From positions 1-18,570 of the forward strand of contig DDYN01000043.1 of NCBI GenBank assembly GCA_002347965.1: a stretch of 18,570 nucleotides of DNA, written 5' to 3'. Shown here one piece after another: positions 1-7,697 of this stretch (position 1 is its first letter; every line of letters begins with the position of its first letter). The position numbers and the translations under genes were made by a program. Source of the DNA: UBA2233 sp002347965 [NCBI: Nitrospirae bacterium UBA2233]. Lineage in GTDB: Bacteria > UBA2233. The notes below the pieces were generated by a model that was not told the DNA's origin, searched no databases, and was given only the letters and a program-made list of their open reading frames with translations.

Positions 1-614
1 TCGAAATCTTGTTCCTTTTGACCGTCCTTTCGCTTGGGCCTTCGATCGTCATCATGCTGACTTCGTTCACCCGAATTGTGGTAGTTCTTTCGATCTTAAG
101 GCAGGCGATAGGGGTCCAGCAAACCCCGCCCAACCAGGTGCTCGTTGGAATTGCCTTGTTCTTGACGTTCTTTTTAATGGCCCCCGTTTGGGGTCAGATC
201 AACGATCGAGCGCTTCAGCCTTACTTAAGGGAGGAAATCGGCCCCAAGGAAGCGACGGACCTGGCGATCAACCCCGTTCGAAGGTTTATGTTTTCCCAGA
301 CAAGAAAAAAAGACTTGGGCCTCATGCTGAACCTCGCAAAGCAGCCCAAACCAAAGAGCAGCAAAGAGGTCCCCACGAGGGTGCTCATCCCCGCTTTTAT
401 CGTCAGCGAGCTCAAGACGGCATTCCAGATCGGCTTTATGTTTTATATCCCGTTTTTAGTGATCGACATGATCGTTGCGAGCGTCCTTTTGGCAATGGGC
501 ATGCTTATGCTTCCGCCCGTAATTATTTCTTTGCCGTTCAAGCTCATGCTGTTCGTTTTGGTGGATGGCTGGAACATCGTTGCCGACACCTTGATTCGGA
601 GCTTTGGCCCATGA
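1..614 (+). CDS. fliP: FliP, flagellar type III export gate protein (5' truncated by window edge)
   Basis: Core subunit of the flagellar export gate; FliP with FliQ and FliR forms the export pore in the inner membrane. The visible part has the FliP landmarks: [18 protein letters not shown] followed by [19 protein letters not shown], a soluble middle segment with REEIG and [10 protein letters not shown], then two C-terminal membrane segments ending in [16 protein letters not shown]. The frame is open to the left edge (codons for Glu-Ile precede the TTG at 9 and fit the family sequence), so the TTG is not the start. About 40-50 N-terminal residues, including the usual signal peptide, lie outside the window. 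The stop codon overlaps the fliQ start by 4 bases (ATGA), implying translational coupling. Identity is very secure. Confidence 0.97.
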   Translation, partial: EILFLLTVLSLGPSIVIMLTSFTRIVVVLSILRQAIGVQQTPPNQVLVGIALFLTFFLMAPVWGQINDRALQPYLREEIGPKEATDLAINPVRRFMFSQTRKKDLGLMLNLAKQPKPKSSKEVPTRVLIPAFIVSELKTAFQIGFMFYIPFLVIDMIVASVLLAMGMLMLPPVIISLPFKLMLFVLVDGWNIVADTLIRSFGP

Positions 615-886
615 CCCCGGAGATGGTAACCGACATCTCCAGGCAGGCTCTTTGGGTCACTACGCTGGTAGCGTTTCCCGTTTTGGCTGTAGGCCTTGTC
701 GTCGGGCTTATCGTCGCCATTCTTCAGGCGATCACACAGATCCAGGAGATGTCCATAGCCTTCATCCCGAAGCTGCTCGTCATGGTGATCGTCATCGCAA
801 TCCTTATGCCTTGGATGCTCACGACGCTCACGGATTACACCCGGATGCTATACCAGAGCATCCCGGCCTCCATGGGGAAGCTCTAA
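611..886 (+). CDS. fliQ: FliQ, flagellar type III export gate protein
   Basis: Small two-TM export gate subunit of 91 residues, close to the family norm of about 89. The start [14 protein letters not shown] matches the usual MTPE N-terminus, so ATG at 611, overlapping the fliP stop, is preferred over the ATG at 623. Conserved features are the [20 protein letters not shown] stretch and [19 protein letters not shown] followed by LTDYTRMLY. The two hydrophobic helices span roughly residues 15-38 and 53-73. It is followed after 3 bases by fliR and is clearly co-transcribed with the rest of the gate genes. Confidence 0.97.
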   Translation: MTPEMVTDISRQALWVTTLVAFPVLAVGLVVGLIVAILQAITQIQEMSIAFIPKLLVMVIVIAILMPWMLTTLTDYTRMLYQSIPASMGKL

Positions 887-889
887 CAA

Positions 890-1672
890 ATGGACCTGCT
901 TGCCTTCGCCCCGGATGATATCCGCAAGTTCCTTCTGATTTTGTTACGGGTGGGCGGCATCGTGTTCACGATGCCGCTTTTTGGCGACCGCCTCGTTCCT
1001 GCCCAGGTCAAAATCGGACTGGCCCTGTTTCTTACGCTGTTGTTGCTGGGCGTTATTCCGGTCGACCCGGCGGTTTTCCCTGTTCAACCGCTTGCCCTCG
1101 TGGTGCTCGCGTTCAAGGAGCTTCTGCTCGGAATCATGGCAGGGTTTGTTTTTCGTGTGCTGTTCGGTACGCTCGCGGCGGCAGGACAGCTGATCGGTTT
1201 CCAAATGGGGTTCGGGATTGCCAACGTTACCTATCCAGGTTTTGAGTTCCAAGGCTCTGTCGTTTCGGCGTTTTTTAACACGCTTGGCATTCTTCTTTTT
1301 TTTGCCGTTGATGCCCACTATTTGTTTTTAAGAATGCTCCAACGAAGCTTTGAGCTTATCCCTGTAAGCCAAGGAATTCACCTTGGAGCGGGCGTCCAGA
1401 CGTTGTGCATCGAGCTGATCCGCACCTTTTTCAGGCTAACCATCGAGATTGCATTGCCCACGACGTTCATGCTGCTGGCCGTTAGCATGACGCTGGGCAT
1501 CATCGCGCGCCTCACCCCTCAGTTGAACATCTTTGTGTTGAGCTTTCCTTTGACCATTCAGGTAGGTCTTTTGATGCTGTTGCTCGGGCTTCCTCCTGTG
1601 GCCTTGGTTATTGCCGACAGCATGAAAACGTTCGGCAAAGACCTCGTACGCTTGTTGCAGGGAACGTCATAA
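890..1672 (+). CDS. fliR: FliR, flagellar type III export gate protein
   Basis: 260-residue polytopic inner-membrane protein, the third subunit of the FliPQR export pore. Family features include the N-terminal RVGGIVFTMPLFGDRLVPAQ segment, KELLLGIMAGFVFRVLF near the middle, QLIGFQMGFGIANVTYPG (the conserved QMGF/A motif), and a C-terminal LTPQLNIFVLSFPLTIQVG stretch. At least five hydrophobic helices are visible. ATG at 890 lies 3 bases after the fliQ stop. The gene ends 1 base before the flhB start. The length and all landmarks are normal. Confidence 0.97.
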   Translation: MDLLAFAPDDIRKFLLILLRVGGIVFTMPLFGDRLVPAQVKIGLALFLTLLLLGVIPVDPAVFPVQPLALVVLAFKELLLGIMAGFVFRVLFGTLAAAGQLIGFQMGFGIANVTYPGFEFQGSVVSAFFNTLGILLFFAVDAHYLFLRMLQRSFELIPVSQGIHLGAGVQTLCIELIRTFFRLTIEIALPTTFMLLAVSMTLGIIARLTPQLNIFVLSFPLTIQVGLLMLLLGLPPVALVIADSMKTFGKDLVRLLQGTS

Positions 1673-1673
1673 G

Positions 1674-2756
1674 ATGCAAGAACGCTCGACGCTCGAAAGA
1701 ACAGAGCCGGCAACCCCAAGAAGGCGGGAAGAGCTTCGCGAAAAAGGCCGGGTTCCTAAAAGCAAGGAAATCGTCTCGTTTCTCATCTTGGCCGTGGGAT
1801 TTTGGGCGGTCTTCGGGTTTGCAGGCCGCATCCAGGCAGGGTTCAAGGGTGCATTCGAGATGGCGGCATCGAACGCGCTCCTAGGAGACTTGTCGATCGA
1901 TTCGGCCTTGTCTGTCCTTATGAAGGCCATTCTTTATTTTGGCTGGATCCTGGCCCCGTTTCTTATCCTGCTTCCAATAGTCGGACTGTTGGGCTATACG
2001 CTTCAAGGGGCGATCGTGTTAAGCTCTACCCCCATCGAACCAGACTTAAGTCGCCTGAGCCCCATCAAGGGGTTCTCCAGGATATTCTCCTTTCAAGGGC
2101 TGGCGGAGCTCGTCAAGGCACTTATCAAGCTCGTCATTGTCGGGACGATCGCCTTTTTGTGCATGAAGGCCAAGCTCAACGACATCCTTATAAGCCCACT
2201 GTATGGCCTTGGCCACGGGTTGGAGCTGCTTAAGGGGCTTTCTTATTGGATGCTTTTGCCGCTACTTGCGGCCGTTTTCTTCATGGCCGTGCTGGATGCC
2301 TTGTTCCAGTTCTGGGATTATGACCGAAACATTCGAATGACCCGGCAAGAACTTAAGGAGGAAATGAAAGAACGGGAGGGGGACCCGCTCGTTCGAGCTC
2401 GGGTTCGGAGAATGATGCGCGAGCTTGCCCGCTTCCGGATGATAGAGCAGGTCAAAACGGCCGATGTTGTCATTACCAACCCTGATCACGTCGCCGTCGC
2501 CCTGGCTTACGAAAAGGGGCAAATGAAGGCCCCAAAGCTCGTTGCTAAGGGGAAAGGCTACATTGCGCTCCGCATTGCAGATACTGCGAGGGAGAACCGC
2601 ATCGAGGTCGTTCAAAACCCTCCCCTTGCCCGCACGCTGTTTAAGGAAGTGAACCTGGATGCGGAAATACCGCCCAAGCTCTACCAGGCTGTTGCCGAGA
2701 TTCTGGCGTTTGTCTATGCTAAAGGGCAGAAGAGAACCGATGGGTTGTCTGGTTAA
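1674..2756 (+). CDS. flhB: FlhB, export gate substrate-specificity switch protein (NPDH variant)
   Basis: 360-residue inner-membrane protein that switches the export apparatus from rod/hook to filament substrates. The N-terminus carries the family ERTEPATPRRREELREKG signature, followed by four hydrophobic segments (about residues 32-50, 80-105, 140-165, 185-210) and a basic linker with RQELKEEMKEREGDP. The C-terminal cytoplasmic domain self-cleaves between Asn and Pro of an NPTH motif in characterised homologs. Here N269-P270-D271-H272 is read, so the cleaved Asn-Pro pair and His are kept but Thr is Asp (bases 2478-2489). The numbering coincides with Salmonella FlhB N269/P270. The downstream VAVALAYE and KGKGYIALRIADTARENRI are typical. 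It starts 1 base after fliR. Confidence 0.97.
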   Translation: MQERSTLERTEPATPRRREELREKGRVPKSKEIVSFLILAVGFWAVFGFAGRIQAGFKGAFEMAASNALLGDLSIDSALSVLMKAILYFGWILAPFLILLPIVGLLGYTLQGAIVLSSTPIEPDLSRLSPIKGFSRIFSFQGLAELVKALIKLVIVGTIAFLCMKAKLNDILISPLYGLGHGLELLKGLSYWMLLPLLAAVFFMAVLDALFQFWDYDRNIRMTRQELKEEMKEREGDPLVRARVRRMMRELARFRMIEQVKTADVVITNPDHVAVALAYEKGQMKAPKLVAKGKGYIALRIADTARENRIEVVQNPPLARTLFKEVNLDAEIPPKLYQAVAEILAFVYAKGQKRTDGLSG

Positions 2757-2777
2757 CCCCCTAGGAGAGTAAGAAGA

Positions 2778-4862
2778 ATGGCCATGAAGGGGCAAGCCCC
2801 AAAAAAAAACCTATGGCAGGCTATCTCTCAGGCCGAGAACGTCCTTGCCATGTGCGTTTTTGCGATCGTGCTACTGCTGTTCGTTCCCGCCCCGCCCATA
2901 CTCATCGATTTATTCCTTTGCTTCAGCATCGCCCTTGCCGTCCTTGTTCTTCTGGTGTCTTTCTACATCTTGAGACCGCTTGATTTCAGCATCTTTCCGA
3001 CGCTCTTGCTCATCATCACCCTCTTTCGGCTCTCTTTGAGCGTTGCTGCAACACGAAGAATCCTGCTTTTCGGAAACACGGGACCCTCCGCCGCAGGCGA
3101 GGTGATCCGGGCATTCGGCGAATTCGTCGTAGGCGGGAATTACGTAACGGGCGTCATCATCTTTGGGATTATCGTGACGATCAATTTCGTCGTCATCACA
3201 AAAGGCGCCCAAAGGATCGCCGAGGTGGCGGCACGATTCATTTTGGATGCCATGCCGGGCAAACAGATGAGCATCGATGCGGACTTAAACGCCGGTCTGA
3301 TCACCGAAGAGGAGGCCAGGAAGAGGCGAACCGACATCTCCAAGGAGGCCGACTTTTACGGCGCGATGGATGGTGCCAGCAAGTTTATCCGTGGAGATGC
3401 CATTGCAAGCCTGATCATCCTCGCCATCGCGATCTTGGGCGGAATTAGCGTCGGAGTGCTGATGCAGGGGCTAGACTTAGGAACAGCGCTGAGGACATAC
3501 ACGCTCCTTTCCGTAGGGGAGGGGCTTTTAGCGCAGATTCCGGCGTTGATCGTGTCGGTGGGCGCAGGCGTGGTGATCACACGTTCGGCCACGCCCGGAG
3601 GGTTTGCGGGCCAAATGGTCTCTCAGCTCTTGTCGTCCTCGCGGACGCTTGGCCTGGGCGCGCTCATTCTCGCTCTGCTCGGGCTTATTCCAGGACTTCC
3701 AAAGCTCCCCTTCCTCGTCGTTGCCGCGGCCATGGCCTATTTAGCGTTCCGGATATATTCAAGGGAACGAAGAGGGCTACCGGACATAGATAGGGAGCTC
3801 CCGAAGGAAGAGGAAACCCCGGAGAGCATGCTGGCCTTCGACCTCCTTTCTGTAGAGGTCGGCTTGGATTTAATCCCTCTCGTTGACGTTCAGCAGGGCG
3901 GGCAGCTACTTCCTAGGGTCCGGGCGATGCGAAAGGAGCTTGCAAAGGAGCTGGGCATTATCGTTCCTTCCATTCACATTAAAGACAACTTGGCGCTAGG
4001 GCCGAGGGAGTACAAGATTCTCCTGAAGGAGGTCGAGATTGGCAAGGGTGAAGCTTGGCCGAACATGTTGTTGGCCATGAACCCCTCTGGCGGCCCAATC
4101 GAACTTGAGGGCATAGAAACGCTTGACCCTGCTTTTGGGCTCCAGGCAAAATGGATCCAGCCAGGGCTGCGTACAAAGGCCAGAGATGTCGGGATGACCG
4201 TCGTTGAACCGGATGTCGTGTTGATTACCCACCTAAGCGAGCTCATTAAGCAATACGCCCACGAGATTCTAGACATTGATCAAGTGCAAACGCTTTTAAA
4301 CGGGCTGAGGGCAAGGTTCCCAAGGCTTGTCGAGGAGCTCGTGCCCACGCTCCTGAGCTACAAGCAGCTAGAGATGGTCCTAAAGGGGCTTTTAAGAGAA
4401 GACGTTAGCATCTACGATATGCATACAATCTTAGAGACTCTCAGCGAGCGGGCGGGCGACACAAAAGACGTGAGAAGGCTCACGGAGGCCGTAAGGCAAT
4501 CCCTTGGAAGGCGTTTCGTTGGAAGGCTCGTCGGGCAGGACAACATGCTCCATGTGCTGTCCATCGACCCGGAGTTCGATGACTTCCTGACCCAAAACCT
4601 CCGAACAACGGAACAAGGGGAGTATCTAGCGCTTGACCCGCAGCTGGCCAAGGATTTTATTCAGGCAATTGATCAGAACCTTGGTGCGTTCGCCAACCTT
4701 CGAAGAGAGCCGGTTCTATTGACCTCCACGGCAATCAGGCCTCATATCCGAAAAATTCTGGAGCGCTTTATTAGACGTCTGCATGTGATTTCATACAACG
4801 AGGTTCCCCCAGAGGTAAAATTTCAGGTCATTGGGCAAATTAAGGTGCCCGTCCATGCCTAG
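2778..4862 (+). CDS. flhA: FlhA, flagellar export gate ring protein
   Basis: 694-residue FHIPEP-family protein, full length for the family, forming the nonameric cytoplasmic ring of the export gate. The N-terminal half holds about eight membrane segments and the FHIPEP signature RLSLSVAATRRILL (residues 84-97). AMPGKQMSIDADLNAGLI and GAMDGASKFIRGDAIAS follow; D207 corresponds to the essential Salmonella D208. From about residue 330 it is the cytoplasmic domain that docks chaperone-substrate complexes. A good ribosome binding site (AGGAGAGTAAG) precedes the ATG at 2778. A run of nine A (2801-2809) lies in codons 8-11. The last 8 bases overlap the start of flhF. The final residues, IGQIKVPVHA, may be slightly changed by that overlap. 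Confidence 0.97.
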   Translation: MAMKGQAPKKNLWQAISQAENVLAMCVFAIVLLLFVPAPPILIDLFLCFSIALAVLVLLVSFYILRPLDFSIFPTLLLIITLFRLSLSVAATRRILLFGNTGPSAAGEVIRAFGEFVVGGNYVTGVIIFGIIVTINFVVITKGAQRIAEVAARFILDAMPGKQMSIDADLNAGLITEEEARKRRTDISKEADFYGAMDGASKFIRGDAIASLIILAIAILGGISVGVLMQGLDLGTALRTYTLLSVGEGLLAQIPALIVSVGAGVVITRSATPGGFAGQMVSQLLSSSRTLGLGALILALLGLIPGLPKLPFLVVAAAMAYLAFRIYSRERRGLPDIDRELPKEEETPESMLAFDLLSVEVGLDLIPLVDVQQGGQLLPRVRAMRKELAKELGIIVPSIHIKDNLALGPREYKILLKEVEIGKGEAWPNMLLAMNPSGGPIELEGIETLDPAFGLQAKWIQPGLRTKARDVGMTVVEPDVVLITHLSELIKQYAHEILDIDQVQTLLNGLRARFPRLVEELVPTLLSYKQLEMVLKGLLREDVSIYDMHTILETLSERAGDTKDVRRLTEAVRQSLGRRFVGRLVGQDNMLHVLSIDPEFDDFLTQNLRTTEQGEYLALDPQLAKDFIQAIDQNLGAFANLRREPVLLTSTAIRPHIRKILERFIRRLHVISYNEVPPEVKFQVIGQIKVPVHA

Positions 4863-6003
4863 CAAAAACGACCTAATCAAGACAGTGAGGGCAAGGACTG
4901 CCAAAGAGGCGCTTGCACTGGCAAGGGCAAGGTACGGCGAAGATGCGCTCGTCCTCTACACGAACACCCGTTGGAAGCTTCTTGAGAAGTTAGGCCTCTC
5001 ATGGGTCGAAGTAGGCGTCTTGAAAGAGGGTGTTTCCCGTGCCCTCCTCGAAGAAGAAGCTCAAAACCATCCTCAGGCAGCGCACGGGAGGGTAAACGGA
5101 CAGGAGACATTCAGCGTCCTGAAAGAAGACCTAACGTCTCTGAAGCATCTCCTAGAAAAGCAAGCACTGGATAGAGAAGCCAAAGATGTCCTGGCCGACA
5201 CACCGGAGCTCTTGGACCTTTTTCATGCGCTCGCAGGGCAGGGAATGCACACCCCGAGCCTCCTTGGTGCCTTCCGGAGCGTTCTTAAGGATTTCGACGC
5301 GGCCTCTGGAATGGACACTGACCGCTTCAAAGAAGCGCTCCTTTATGAGCTTAAGCGCCACATCCGTGCAAGAGGCCCCCTGAAGGCAGAAAGGGGCCAC
5401 CGTAAGCTTATCGTTTTTATAGGCCCCACGGGCGTGGGCAAAACCACAACGATGGCCAAGCTGGCGGCCAACCAGTCGCTGAACCACGACGCCAGGGTGG
5501 CGTTCCTTGCGATGGATACCTACAGAATCGCGGCTGTCGAACAACTCCGGATCTATGCGAAGATTATCGGGGCCCCGATCGAGGTTGTAAACGACCCTCA
5601 AGAGATCGAAACCAAATTCTCTTTGCTTCCTTGGTCAGACCTTGTATTCGTTGACACTGCCGGCAGGAGCCCTTATGATGAGCCTAGAATTCTCGAGCTT
5701 CGCGCGTTAAAGCTAAACCCAAACGTGCCTTTAAGACAAGAGGTTGTTATGGTTCTTTCTGCTACCACGGCATACGATGAGCTTATTCGCGTGTACGAGG
5801 CGTTTTCTGTCTTGCCCATAGACGGGGTGATAGTGACTAAGGTGGACGAAACGCGGCGCTTTGGGGACGTTTGGCGCTTCTTGGCGGAGAAGAAAATTCC
5901 CGTTTCCCACTTTACGTTTGGACAAAAAGTTCCAGACGATATCGTGATGGCAACCCCCGAAATGCTCACACGGGCTCTGTTCGAAGGAAAAATACGTCCG
6001 TAA
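4855..6003 (+). CDS. flhF: FlhF, SRP-type GTPase for flagellar placement
   Basis: 382-residue SRP54/FtsY-like GTPase that marks the site of flagellar assembly. ATG at 4855 gives MPSKNDLIKTVRA followed by TAKEALALARARYGEDALVL, the FlhF B-domain pattern; the upstream in-frame TTG at 4831 would overlap flhA needlessly. The NG domain is intact: P-loop GPTGVGKTTT at residues 190-199 (K196), DTYRIAAVEQLRIYAKI, DTAGRS from residue 267, and TKVDE at 328-332 (usually TKLDE). The C-terminus KKIPVSHFTFGQKVPDDI is typical. It overlaps flhA by 8 bases and is followed after 17 bases by flhG, its usual regulator. All GTPase motifs look functional, unlike the ATPase motifs of the partner FlhG. Confidence 0.95.
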   Translation: MPSKNDLIKTVRARTAKEALALARARYGEDALVLYTNTRWKLLEKLGLSWVEVGVLKEGVSRALLEEEAQNHPQAAHGRVNGQETFSVLKEDLTSLKHLLEKQALDREAKDVLADTPELLDLFHALAGQGMHTPSLLGAFRSVLKDFDAASGMDTDRFKEALLYELKRHIRARGPLKAERGHRKLIVFIGPTGVGKTTTMAKLAANQSLNHDARVAFLAMDTYRIAAVEQLRIYAKIIGAPIEVVNDPQEIETKFSLLPWSDLVFVDTAGRSPYDEPRILELRALKLNPNVPLRQEVVMVLSATTAYDELIRVYEAFSVLPIDGVIVTKVDETRRFGDVWRFLAEKKIPVSHFTFGQKVPDDIVMATPEMLTRALFEGKIRP

Positions 6004-6020
6004 ACTAGAGAGGAAAGGCT

Positions 6021-6803
6021 TTGGATCAGGCAGAAGAGCTCAGGCGTAGAATCCAGGCAAAAGATACCAAAGCACCGCTGATTGTAGGATGCCTTCGTGC
6101 CAAGGGTGGGATCGGGGCAACCTCGCTCTTGATGAACTTGGCTGGCATCATCGTAAAAAGCGGCAAACGGCTCCTGTACGTTGACGCGGGCAGGAAGTTT
6201 CTCGTGCCGCCCATGGTTGGCATGGCCCCTGCGAACGTCCAGTTGGACAACATAGAGGAAGCTTCAGTAGAGCCTTTCGACCCCGGGCAGTACGGGTTTC
6301 CGCTAGCATGGCTAGAAAACCCGGATCACCTCGGAAATACCGAGCTGCTCAAACCTATCAAGTCGCGTTTTGATATGTTTATGGTTGATTTGCCGGCGCT
6401 TCCCTATCTAAACGACTCGCTCTATCCGATTGTTTCCCAGTTGCCCTTCTTACTTTTTACGCCTCAACCTGGATGTGTGTTTGAGACCTACGGGATGCTC
6501 AAAAGGCTGGTCGAATACCTGCCACAAGACCCCCTTCGCGTTGTCATCAACCATGCTTTTAGCAATGAAGACGGCAAGGAAGCCTACGCTCGCTTCAAGG
6601 ACCTTATCGAGAGCCGCCTCGGGTTAAGCCTGAAGCTGGCCGGAGTCCTGCCCGTTGAAAAAGAGGTCCTCTTGCTGGAAAGAAGCGGGGGGATATTGGC
6701 AATAGAGCGACCAAACCATCCGTTCGTGGGGCTGCTAAAGCAACTGGCCGAAGAACTGAACCTCCTCGAACCCGACCACAAGCAGGTTGCGGCACAAGGG
6801 TAG
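6021..6803 (+). CDS. flhG: FlhG (FleN/YlxH-type), FlhF regulator with degenerate ATPase motifs
   Basis: 260-residue MinD/ParA-type protein that controls flagellar number. The TTG start at 6021, preceded by AGAGGAAAGG, is chosen because it places MDQAEELRRR at the N-terminus. DQAEELR is an exact match to the DQAxxLR helix by which FlhG stimulates the FlhF GTPase. The P-loop region reads AKGGIGATSL (K28 to L36): the signature Lys K28 is present, but the catalytic Lys expected at position 33 is Ala. The Walker A' motif, normally DAD, is DAG (residues 55-57). Walker B-like FMVDLPALPY is present. The C-terminal half (from VVINHAFSNEDGKEAYARF to SGGILAIERPNHPFVGLL) is FlhG-like. KGGxGAT loops also occur in CpaE/TadZ proteins, but the N-terminal helix and location next to flhF favour FlhG. 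Confidence 0.9.
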   Translation: MDQAEELRRRIQAKDTKAPLIVGCLRAKGGIGATSLLMNLAGIIVKSGKRLLYVDAGRKFLVPPMVGMAPANVQLDNIEEASVEPFDPGQYGFPLAWLENPDHLGNTELLKPIKSRFDMFMVDLPALPYLNDSLYPIVSQLPFLLFTPQPGCVFETYGMLKRLVEYLPQDPLRVVINHAFSNEDGKEAYARFKDLIESRLGLSLKLAGVLPVEKEVLLLERSGGILAIERPNHPFVGLLKQLAEELNLLEPDHKQVAAQG

Positions 6804-6809
6804 GGATGC

Positions 6810-7499
6810 ATGCAACCGAGGGTTGAAGACCAGCTCGAGACATACCTTCCTTTAGTTCGGCAAGAGGCCTACAGGCTAAAGTTAAGATTGCCCGAAGAGG
6901 TTGATGTTGAGGAGCTGTTTGCTGCCGGGCTTCGGGGGCTTATCGAAGCGGTGGGCCGGTATGATGCCGGTCGTGGCGTCCCGTTTAGCGCGTACGCAAG
7001 ACGCAGAGTCAAGGGAGCGATGATTGACGGATTACGCAGCCTCGATGTGCTCCCCACGGAAATGCGGCGTAAAGTAAAGCAGATGGACGCTCTCGAGGAA
7101 GCTTTTCTTAAGCAAAACGGCCGCAAGCCTTCGTCCGTCGAGCTCCAAACCCAGATGGCGGGTTGCGGGCTTGAGCCCTCTTCGCGGCTTTTTTGGGCAA
7201 GAACCATGAAAGTTCAATCGCTCCAAGAAATGGAACAGGAATCGAAGCAGCTGGTAGACAAAGAACAACGGGACGCCCTATCCAGGCTTGAGGTCGAAGA
7301 GCTGCTCACCCTCGTGAAGGCCTCTATATCCAGGCTAAACGCTAAGGAACAGCAGGTCTTGACGCTCTACTACCAAGCCGGGCTGACGATGAAGGAGATC
7401 GCCCTGGTTCTAGGGGTCACGGAATCGAGGGTTTGCCAAATCCACAGCCGTTGCATCGGGTTTATTCGGCAAGAGCTCAAAGGGTATGAAAAGACATGA
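6810..7499 (+). CDS. fliA: FliA (sigma-28/SigD/WhiG-type), flagellar sigma factor
   Basis: 229-residue sigma-70-family factor directing RNA polymerase to late flagellar promoters. Region 2 is seen in VEELFAAGLRGLIEAVGRYD, GVPFSAYARRRVKGAMIDGLRSLD (residues about 33-79). Region 4 has LYYQAGLTMKEIALVLGVTE and SRVCQIHSRCIGFIRQEL, the helix-turn-helix. The segment after GLRSLD is unusual: other FliA/SigD proteins have W-[VL]-P-R-[ST], whereas this has VLPTE, so the positions matching E. coli W88 and R91 are V80 and T83. D73 and R76 (E. coli D81 and R84) are kept. ATG at 6810 lies 6 bases after the flhG stop. The stop overlaps the next small gene by ATGA. Its likely antagonist FlgM is encoded at 12637. 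Confidence 0.95.
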   Translation: MQPRVEDQLETYLPLVRQEAYRLKLRLPEEVDVEELFAAGLRGLIEAVGRYDAGRGVPFSAYARRRVKGAMIDGLRSLDVLPTEMRRKVKQMDALEEAFLKQNGRKPSSVELQTQMAGCGLEPSSRLFWARTMKVQSLQEMEQESKQLVDKEQRDALSRLEVEELLTLVKASISRLNAKEQQVLTLYYQAGLTMKEIALVLGVTESRVCQIHSRCIGFIRQELKGYEKT

Positions 7500-7693
7500 G
7501 GGGCATGCATTCTTTTCCTCTGGCAACCTCCTTGGATCCGGTTCACCCTCCAGCAGGCGGCCCTTCCCCTACTGAGGGGCAAAAAAGGAAGCCCAAGGAT
7601 AAAGGGCAGCAGCAAAAAAAACGTGAAATACCCGACAAGGGCGAGGGAAGGCGGGATCAAGGGGACAAAAACCGGCTTGACGTCGAGGTCTAG
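7496..7693 (+). CDS. Small basic, proline-rich hypothetical protein in flagellar operon
   Basis: 65-residue protein with no recognised domain. The N-terminal third is proline-rich (LDPVHPPAGGPSP), the middle is lysine/arginine/glutamine-rich and probably disordered, and it ends RLDVEV. No membrane segment or signal peptide. The ATG at 7496 overlaps the fliA stop by 4 bases and the stop lies 4 bases before the next gene, which is why I treat it as real despite low-complexity composition. From memory, small charged proteins ending in a short I-D-[IV]-x-V strand occur at comparable positions in other deltaproteobacterial-type flagellar clusters; this is recall, not a search. An A8 run (7614-7621) lies within it. 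It could instead be a non-coding spacer. Confidence 0.55.
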   Translation: MRGMHSFPLATSLDPVHPPAGGPSPTEGQKRKPKDKGQQQKKREIPDKGEGRRDQGDKNRLDVEV

Positions 7694-7697
7694 AGGA

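Noticed and set aside
188-610. An upstream extension of fliQ overlapping fliP
   Set aside because: The extension reads as low-complexity shadow of fliP. FliQ proper begins MTPE at 611 and has family length from there.
9-614. TTG at 9 as the fliP start
   Set aside because: The frame is open to the window edge and the two codons before it fit the FliP family. The gene is truncated by the window.
2262-2795. 177-codon open frame on the minus strand under flhB
   Set aside because: It is antisense to a conserved part of flhB, has no recognisable domain, and mirrors its codon pattern.
5152-5601. 149-codon open frame on the minus strand under flhF
   Set aside because: Shadow of the FlhF GTPase domain. 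No family resemblance.
6021-6803. CpaE/TadZ-type pilus protein instead of FlhG
   Set aside because: The KGGxGAT loop fits, but the DQAxxLR helix, the FlhG-like C-terminal half and the flhF-flhG-fliA context favour FlhG.
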